From: Azospirillum picis
GTDB taxonomy: Bacteria; Pseudomonadota; Alphaproteobacteria; Azospirillales; Azospirillaceae
Assembly (NCBI RefSeq): GCF_017876115.1
Contig: NZ_JAGINO010000038.1
Location: forward strand, 1 to 49,786
Direction: 5' to 3'
DNA length: 49,786 nucleotides
The position numbers and the translations under genes were made by a program. Of the stretch, positions 45,186 to 49,786 are shown piece after piece. Every line of letters starts with the position of its first letter. Position 1 is the stretch's first letter. Below the pieces are notes generated by a model that worked only from the letters and a program-made list of their open reading frames with translations, made no database searches and was not told the origin of the DNA.

Positions 45186-45218
45186 GTGCAACAGGAAACC
45201 GTGTAGAACATGTTGCAC
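45186..45218. promoter_or_regulatory. Inverted repeat upstream of hbd
   Basis: GTGCAACA (45186-45193) and TGTTGCAC (45211-45218) form a perfect 8-bp inverted repeat with centres 25 bp apart, 38 bp before the hbd start. It is a candidate operator or, less likely, the tyrR terminator stem. The regulator is unknown. Confidence 0.5.
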
Positions 45219-45255
45219 ATGCGAACCATCGCACGAACAAAGGGGATAAGAGCCA

Positions 45256-46131
45256 ATGGCCGAGAGCATGGGGATCGAAACGGTCGGCGTCATCGGTGCC
45301 GGCACCATGGGCAACGGAATTGCACAGGTCTGCGCCATCGCCGGGCTGACGGTGGTGATGACCGACATCTCCGAGGAGGCGGTGCAGCGCGGCCTGTCGA
45401 CCGTCGGCGGCAGCCTCGACCGCTTGGTCAAGAAGGAGAAGATGACCGCCGCCGACCGCGAGGCGGCGCTCGGCCGCATCACCGCGACGACCGACAAATC
45501 CAAGCTCGCCACCTGCGACCTGGTGATCGAGGCGGCGACCGAGAACGAGGACCTCAAGGTCAAGATCCTGAAGGACCTCTGTGCCTCGCTGAAGCCGGAG
45601 GCGCTGGTCGCCACCAACACCTCGTCGATCTCCATCACCAAGCTGGCCGCCGCGACCAACCGTCCGGACCGCTTCATCGGCATGCACTTCTTCAACCCGG
45701 TGCCGCTGATGGCGCTGCTGGAGCTGATCCGCGGCATCCAGACCTCCGACGACACCCACGCCAAGGCCGAAGCCTTCGCCAAGCGCGTCGGCAAGGCGCC
45801 GATCACCGCCAGGAACAGCCCGGGCTTCGCGGTCAACCGCATCCTCTGCCCGATGATCAACGAGGCGATCTTCGCCCTTCAGGAGGGGCTGGCGACGGCG
45901 GAGGACATCGACGCCGGCATGAAGCTCGGCTGCAACCACCCGATCGGCCCGCTGGCCCTGGCCGACCTGATCGGGCTGGACACCATGCTGTTCATCATGG
46001 ACGTCTTCTACGACGGCTTCAACGACCCGAAATACCGCCCCGCGCCGCTGCTGAAGGAGATGGTCGACGCCGGCTATCTCGGCCGCAAGTCCGGCCGCGG
46101 CTTCTTCGACTACAGCAAGCCGGCGAAGTGA
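45256..46131 (+). CDS. hbd: 3-hydroxybutyryl-CoA dehydrogenase
   Basis: A 291-residue NAD(P)-dependent enzyme that interconverts acetoacetyl-CoA and 3-hydroxybutyryl-CoA in short-chain fatty-acid or polyhydroxybutyrate metabolism. The N-terminal Rossmann motif is GAGTMGNG (14-21), the catalytic His144 lies in IGMHFFNPVP, and the C-terminal domain has NSPGFAVNRILCPMINEA and LGCNHPIGPL. The length is standard. GGGGATAAG precedes the ATG at 45256. It is monocistronic as far as visible. Confidence 0.94.
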   Translation: MAESMGIETVGVIGAGTMGNGIAQVCAIAGLTVVMTDISEEAVQRGLSTVGGSLDRLVKKEKMTAADREAALGRITATTDKSKLATCDLVIEAATENEDLKVKILKDLCASLKPEALVATNTSSISITKLAAATNRPDRFIGMHFFNPVPLMALLELIRGIQTSDDTHAKAEAFAKRVGKAPITARNSPGFAVNRILCPMINEAIFALQEGLATAEDIDAGMKLGCNHPIGPLALADLIGLDTMLFIMDVFYDGFNDPKYRPAPLLKEMVDAGYLGRKSGRGFFDYSKPAK

Positions 46132-46558
46132 CGCCGGGCCGTGGAGGGCCGGGCATCGCCCCGCCCTCCACGGGTTTCCCGCGACGGCTCCGGCAATCCC
46201 GGACGTCGCGGCCCCGGGTTGCCGCGTTCCGCCACCACGAGGTCGCCATAGGGGCTGTGGGCGGCGAGGCGCTCGACCGGATCGCCGCGGTCCTCGATCC
46301 AGGCCATGGCCGGCGCCCCGGCCAAGCCCGCCGCCACGCACGTGCCCGGACGGCCGCCGCCATGTCCTCCACCGGACGGGTCGGCGCCCGCTCGGGCTTG
46401 GGAACGGCGCCCGCCGCCCAGGACGGTTCGTGCCAGGCGGAACCGTGAAGCGCGGTCGCTCCGGCCCCGACCATGCGACCGAGCGCCAGGGCCGTGGTGA
46501 GCGCCGGGTAGGAGGTGGGATCGTCGCCCACCGGCACGAGCATCGAACAAATGTCCAT
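46110..46558 (-). pseudogene. Frameshifted, truncated universal-stress-protein gene
   Basis: From 46558 the sequence reads MDICSMLVPVGDDPTSYPALTTALALGRMVGAGATALHG, a typical UspA start. Near 46340 the family-like reading changes frame: APAMAWIEDRGDPVERLAAHSPYGDLVVAERG continues in another frame and stops at 46110. A normal Usp protein of this kind would be longer and in one frame. The end is convergent with hbd. It lies next to a P-type ATPase remnant; Usp and such ATPase genes often occur together, so both probably belong to one decayed locus. Confidence 0.6.
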
Positions 46559-46659
46559 TCCCGCCTCCCGCCGGCATCGTGGCATCATCGCGGCACTTGG
46601 CCCGGAGCCTCCCGGCATGATCGGCGCCGGCGCGGCGAGGCGCCCTAACCCCGGTTAGG

Positions 46660-47268
46660 ATGCCGGCCAACGGGACGATTGAGGCAGATTCCCTGGTCAC
46701 GGTGCTGACCGGCACCACCCTACCGATCACCCCTGTCCAGATTCTCCGGGTGAACATGGTGACCGCGGTGACGCTCGGCCTGGCGCTGGCCTTCGAAGCG
46801 CCGTAACCGGGCGTGATGGGCCGCCCGCCGCACCCGCGCGGCGAGCCCATCCTGCCAGCGGCGCTGCTGCGGCGGATGCTGCTGGCCCTCGTCCTGCTGG
46901 TGGCGGCGAGCTTCGGCTTCTTCCACCTCCACCGCCTGCACGGCGACGCCCTGGCACGCACCATTGCGGTCAATGCGCTGGTGATCGGCGAGATCTTCTT
47001 CCTGCTGAACGTCCGCGGCCTGCATGCCGCCAGCTTGGCGGCGATCATGGCGGGCAGCCGGCCGGTCTGGCTGTCGATCGGTCTGATGGCTGTGCTGCAA
47101 CTGGCCTTCACCTACGCCCTGCCCCTGCAGTCTCTGTTCGGCACCGCCGCGGTCGACGCCACCGGCTGGGTGGCGATGACGGCTGCCGGCGCCGCGCTGT
47201 TCCTGGCGGTCGAAGCCGAGACGCGAATTGCAGGCAAAGGGCGACTCGGGCGGCCAGGCACCCAGTGA
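46660..47268 (+). pseudogene. P-type cation ATPase remnant (C-terminal part, internal stop)
   Basis: The frame beginning at 46660 reads TTLPITPVQILRVNMVTAVTLGLALAFEAP, the transmembrane core of a PMA/MgtA-type cation ATPase. It hits a TAA at 46804-46806, then continues in the same frame as PGVMGRPPHPRGEPIL and the last four membrane segments (ARTIAVNALVIGEIFFLLN, RPVWLSIGLMAVLQLAFTY) to 47268. The phosphorylation and nucleotide-binding domains (about 650 residues) are absent upstream. The Trp usual in ILWVNM is Arg. The 46813-47268 part could still be translated from a GTG, but it would be only a membrane fragment. Confidence 0.82.
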
Positions 47269-47519
47269 GCCGTGCCACCTGTCGTGCATGGGCGTGTCCG
47301 CGCACCGACCATGCGGACATATAGTTTCCGGAACGCCGATGCGGATGCAATTCCCTTAAAGGTTTGGATTCGAACGTTTCTTTAACGCCTTACAATTATC
47401 TTCCGCCGGGAAATACCACGGGCGCACCGCTTCGCCGCGACCGCCGCTGCATCGACCGGAAGCAGCCGCGGCCACCGGATGCGCGGGCGGCCGGCCATTC
47501 AATTTTGAAAGCAAAGGCC

Positions 47520-49214
47520 ATGAGGCTGCTTGAAAACCTGACGATTCGCGTGAAGCTGATCATCCTCGTCTCCGCCTCGCTGCTGGCGCCGCTGGCCATC
47601 ATCGTGGTCAGCAGCGGATTCGCCCACCAGCGCATGGTCGACGACCGCATCGGGACCATCCGTGCGGTGGTCGAGATGGCGGTCGGTATGGCCAAGGGCC
47701 TGGATGCCGAGGTGCAGGCCAAGACGATCAGCCGCGACGACGCGATCGTGCGCTTCCGCAACGCCGTGCACGCGATGTCGTACAATGGCGGTGCCGACTA
47801 CCTGTTCGCCTACGACCTCAAGGGCATCGCGGTCGCTAACCCGTCCAACCACAAGGCGGTCGGAACCGACCGCACCCAGTTGACGGACAAGGCCGGCAAG
47901 TTCTTCGTGCGCGAGATCATCGACACGATGCAGAAGCAGGACAACGCGATCATCGAGTATGCCTGGCCGAAGATGGGCTCGGACGTCCCCCTGGCGAAGA
48001 CCAACTATGTGCAGCGCTATCTGCCGCTCGGCCTGATCGTCGGCTCCGGCGTCTACACCGACGACATCGATGCCGCCTATCAGACCTTCCTGGTCCGGCT
48101 TGGGTCGATCGCCGCGGCGCTGGTCTGCGCCCTCGTTCTGATCGCCATCCTGATCAACCGCGACATCGTGCGCTCGCTGCACACCCTGCGCGCCAAGATG
48201 ACGTCGCTGGCCGCCGGCGATCTCGCCGTCACCTTCCCCGAAGCCGCCCGGCGCAACGAGATCGGCAGCATGGCCCAGGCCCTCCAGGTCTTCAAGGAGA
48301 ACGCCGAGGCCAAGGCCGAGCTGGAAGCGCGGCAGTCGGAACTGGCCCGGCGCACCGAACTGGAGAAGCGGCAGGCAACCGCACAGCTTGCGGATCACTT
48401 CGAGAAGACGGTCGGCAACCTGATCCACGATGTCGCCCAGGAAGCCGAAGGGATCGAACTGCGCGCCCAGGACATGGCCCGTGCCGCCGACCAGACCGGC
48501 AACCTGGCAGGCGCCGCGGCGTCGGCAACCGAACAGACCTCGGCCAACGTGCAGACCGTCGCGGCGGCGACCGAGGAACTCAGCAGCTCCATCGGTGAAA
48601 TCAGCAGGCAGGTGGCGGAGTCGGCGCAGATCGCCGGGGAAGCCGTGGCGAACACCGAACGCGCCAACAGCAAGGTCGAGGGGTTGGCAAACGCCGTCGA
48701 ACGGATCGGCGCGGTGGTCGAGCTGATCAACTCGATCGCCAGCCAGACCAACCTGCTGGCGCTGAACGCGACCATCGAGGCGGCGCGCGCCGGGGAGGCC
48801 GGCAAGGGCTTCGCCGTGGTGGCCAGCGAGGTCAAGCAACTGGCGAGCCAGACCGCCAAGGCCACCGAGGACATCGCCACACAGGTTTCAGCCATCCAGA
48901 ACGAGACCGCACAGGCGGTTCAGGAGATCAAGGGCGTCGCTGTGGTGATCGGCCGTGTCAACGAGGTCGCCGCGTCCATCGCGTCGGCGGTCGAGCAGCA
49001 GGGGGCGGCGACCCGCGAGATCAGCCGCAACGTTCAGCAGGCGGCGCAGGGAAGCCATGAAGTGTCGTCGAGCATCGTGGGCGTGAACGACGCCGCCAGC
49101 CACAGTGGCAAGACGGCGTACGAGATGCTGGAATCGATCCGCCAACTTTCCGTCCAGGCCGACGGGCTGCGCGGCGAGGTCAGCCGCTTCCTGTCCCAGG
49201 TGCGGGCCGGCTGA
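47520..49214 (+). CDS. Methyl-accepting chemotaxis protein with single Cache domain
   Basis: A 564-residue chemoreceptor. TM1 lies at about 11-32, followed by a periplasmic sCache_2-type domain (about 35-190, with the GGADYLFAYDLKGIAVANPSN and GSGVYTDDIDAAY segments), TM2 near 195-215, HAMP, and a signalling domain with the tip TNLLALNATIEAARAGEAG. sCache_2 receptors usually bind small carboxylates such as pyruvate or lactate, which would fit the lactate genes nearby but is not proven. AAAGG precedes the ATG at 47520. The AT-rich sequence at 47340-47400 probably holds the promoter. Confidence 0.92.
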   Translation: MRLLENLTIRVKLIILVSASLLAPLAIIVVSSGFAHQRMVDDRIGTIRAVVEMAVGMAKGLDAEVQAKTISRDDAIVRFRNAVHAMSYNGGADYLFAYDLKGIAVANPSNHKAVGTDRTQLTDKAGKFFVREIIDTMQKQDNAIIEYAWPKMGSDVPLAKTNYVQRYLPLGLIVGSGVYTDDIDAAYQTFLVRLGSIAAALVCALVLIAILINRDIVRSLHTLRAKMTSLAAGDLAVTFPEAARRNEIGSMAQALQVFKENAEAKAELEARQSELARRTELEKRQATAQLADHFEKTVGNLIHDVAQEAEGIELRAQDMARAADQTGNLAGAAASATEQTSANVQTVAAATEELSSSIGEISRQVAESAQIAGEAVANTERANSKVEGLANAVERIGAVVELINSIASQTNLLALNATIEAARAGEAGKGFAVVASEVKQLASQTAKATEDIATQVSAIQNETAQAVQEIKGVAVVIGRVNEVAASIASAVEQQGAATREISRNVQQAAQGSHEVSSSIVGVNDAASHSGKTAYEMLESIRQLSVQADGLRGEVSRFLSQVRAG

Positions 49215-49226
49215 TCCGGACGTCTA

Positions 49227-49264
49227 GAGTCTGTCTGGTGCCAGTTGAAGCACCAGACAGACTC
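49227..49264 (+). terminator. 15-bp perfect hairpin after the Cache chemoreceptor gene
   Basis: GAGTCTGTCTGGTGC (49227-49241) pairs perfectly with GCACCAGACAGACTC (49250-49264) around an 8-base loop, 12 bases after the stop codon. Only a short T-run (CTTTTGG) follows. It may be a terminator or a copy of a dispersed palindrome. Confidence 0.65.
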
Positions 49265-49613
49265 CAAGCTTTTGGTTTTCCGTGTGAGTCACGGTTCAAG
49301 CGATACCGCCTGAAACGATCACACTCTAGGAACCGCCCGGAGCGCGATGCGTTCCGGGCCGGTGCCGGCCGCTCTTGCGGGATCTCCGGCACCGGTTCAT
49401 CCGCAGCCCACCCGCCCCCGTCCGTCCGGACCACGACGCCGCCGACCCGGCAGCGGACCGACGATCTTGACCACGAGTGTCAAGGCGGGCTCCCCGCCAC
49501 CGGGGACGGCCATCCACCGCTTTGCAGCCTGCCCCCCTTCCCGGTCCTGCGACCTTCCAGCGGCCCTGCTCGGCCCGGCTCGGCAATGACGGCGCAGCGA
49601 TGAGGATGCCCGG
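49265..49613. other. Intergenic region between chemoreceptor and rRNA operon end
   Basis: About 350 bp with no supported gene. A small CCGTG-TGAGT-CACGG dyad lies near 49279. Several open frames on both strands lack ribosome-binding sites and family features. Confidence 0.5.
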
Positions 49614-49657
49614 AACGACGAACGCCCCGGCCATTTTGGGCCGGGGCGTTCGTCGTT
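49614..49657 (-). terminator. Terminator hairpin downstream of the rRNA operon
   Basis: A 19-bp perfect stem: the left arm is 49614-49632 (AACGACGAACGCCCCGGCC) and the right arm 49639-49657, with an ATTTTG loop. It lies about 55 bases beyond the 3' end of the 5S gene on the minus strand, the expected place for the operon terminator. No U-tract follows in that direction. Confidence 0.75.
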
Positions 49658-49711
49658 GATCGAAGATGATTGCGCAGCGTGTATGGATTTTGGCGTCTCT
49701 TGTGCCTGAGT

Positions 49712-49786
49712 GACCTGGCGGCGACCTACTCTCCCACATCTTAAGATGCAGTACCATCGGCGCAGAGGCTTTTCACGGCCGAGTTC
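49712..49786 (-). rRNA. 5S ribosomal RNA, 3' part (runs off the window)
   Basis: Read on the minus strand, this begins GAACTCGGCCGTGAAA and includes TGCGCCGATGGTACTGC and GTGGGAGAGTAGGTCGCC, ending at GCCAGGTC: the conserved 3' two-thirds of bacterial 5S rRNA. The 5' part, and presumably 23S and 16S, lie beyond the window. Confidence 0.95.

Noticed and set aside
49238..49603. 121-codon open frame before the 5S gene
   Set aside because: It starts in the terminator hairpin, is Pro/Arg/Ser-rich and has no recognisable sequence.

Overview
The window is high-GC, densely coded chromosomal DNA from an alphaproteobacterium. Azospirillum or a close relative in the Rhodospirillales is the best guess, based on many chemoreceptors and hybrid histidine kinases, an Entner-Doudoroff gene, a lactate-utilisation operon and the codon use; this is inference, as no species marker was aligned. 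The first ~155 bases are an almost pure G/C homopolymer tract that looks like a contig-end artefact. The last ~75 bases are the 3' part of a 5S rRNA on the minus strand.

Layout. 0.16-3.4 kb: a nitric-oxide defence module, with norR (and a small coupled gene) divergent from hmp, three NorR-type boxes and a consensus sigma-54 promoter between them. 3.9-6.1 kb: a chemoreceptor. 6.3-7.9 kb: a hexR-type regulator and eda, behind a HexR-type operator. 8.0-12.6 kb: a hybrid sensor kinase divergent from an orphan amino-acid-type periplasmic binding protein. 12.9-19.1 kb: an MHS-type transporter, a sodium-symporter/histidine-kinase fusion (CrbS-like) and its LuxR-type response regulator (CrbR-like). 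19.2-21.7 kb: an NrtR-like NAD regulator and gltA. 21.9-27.2 kb: a small disordered protein, a hybrid kinase with a C-terminal Hpt domain, and a LuxO-like sigma-54 response regulator translationally coupled to it.

27.4-32.8 kb: the most interesting segment, an apparent RiPP (ribosomally made, modified peptide) cluster. It has a 56-residue precursor ending in a CxxC motif, a radical SAM/SPASM maturase with a full seven-Cys SPASM set, an S53 (sedolisin) peptidase without a signal peptide, and a B12-dependent radical SAM protein with the CWWG-type CX7CX2C motif. The LuxO-like/kinase operon is divergent from it.

32.8-42.1 kb: a lactate operon with lldR divergent from lctP, a FAD/Fe-S D-lactate dehydrogenase fusion, and lutABC. 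lutC carries an in-frame ~50-codon insert made of four hairpins, a protein-coding copy of a palindromic repeat that also occurs between genes here. 42.0-45.1 kb: dadA divergent from a TyrR/PhhR-like activator, with a consensus sigma-54 promoter for dadA and two TyrR-type boxes upstream. 45.3-46.1 kb: 3-hydroxybutyryl-CoA dehydrogenase. 46.1-47.3 kb: a decayed locus (frameshifted universal stress protein, N-terminally deleted P-type ATPase with an internal stop). 47.5-49.2 kb: a Cache chemoreceptor, then the end of a convergent rRNA operon.

Functionally the window is dominated by signal transduction: three hybrid kinases, three sigma-54 enhancer-binding proteins and two chemoreceptors. Around these sit carbon-overflow and organic-acid metabolism (ED pathway, lactate, citrate synthase, possibly acetate) and one specialised peptide pathway.
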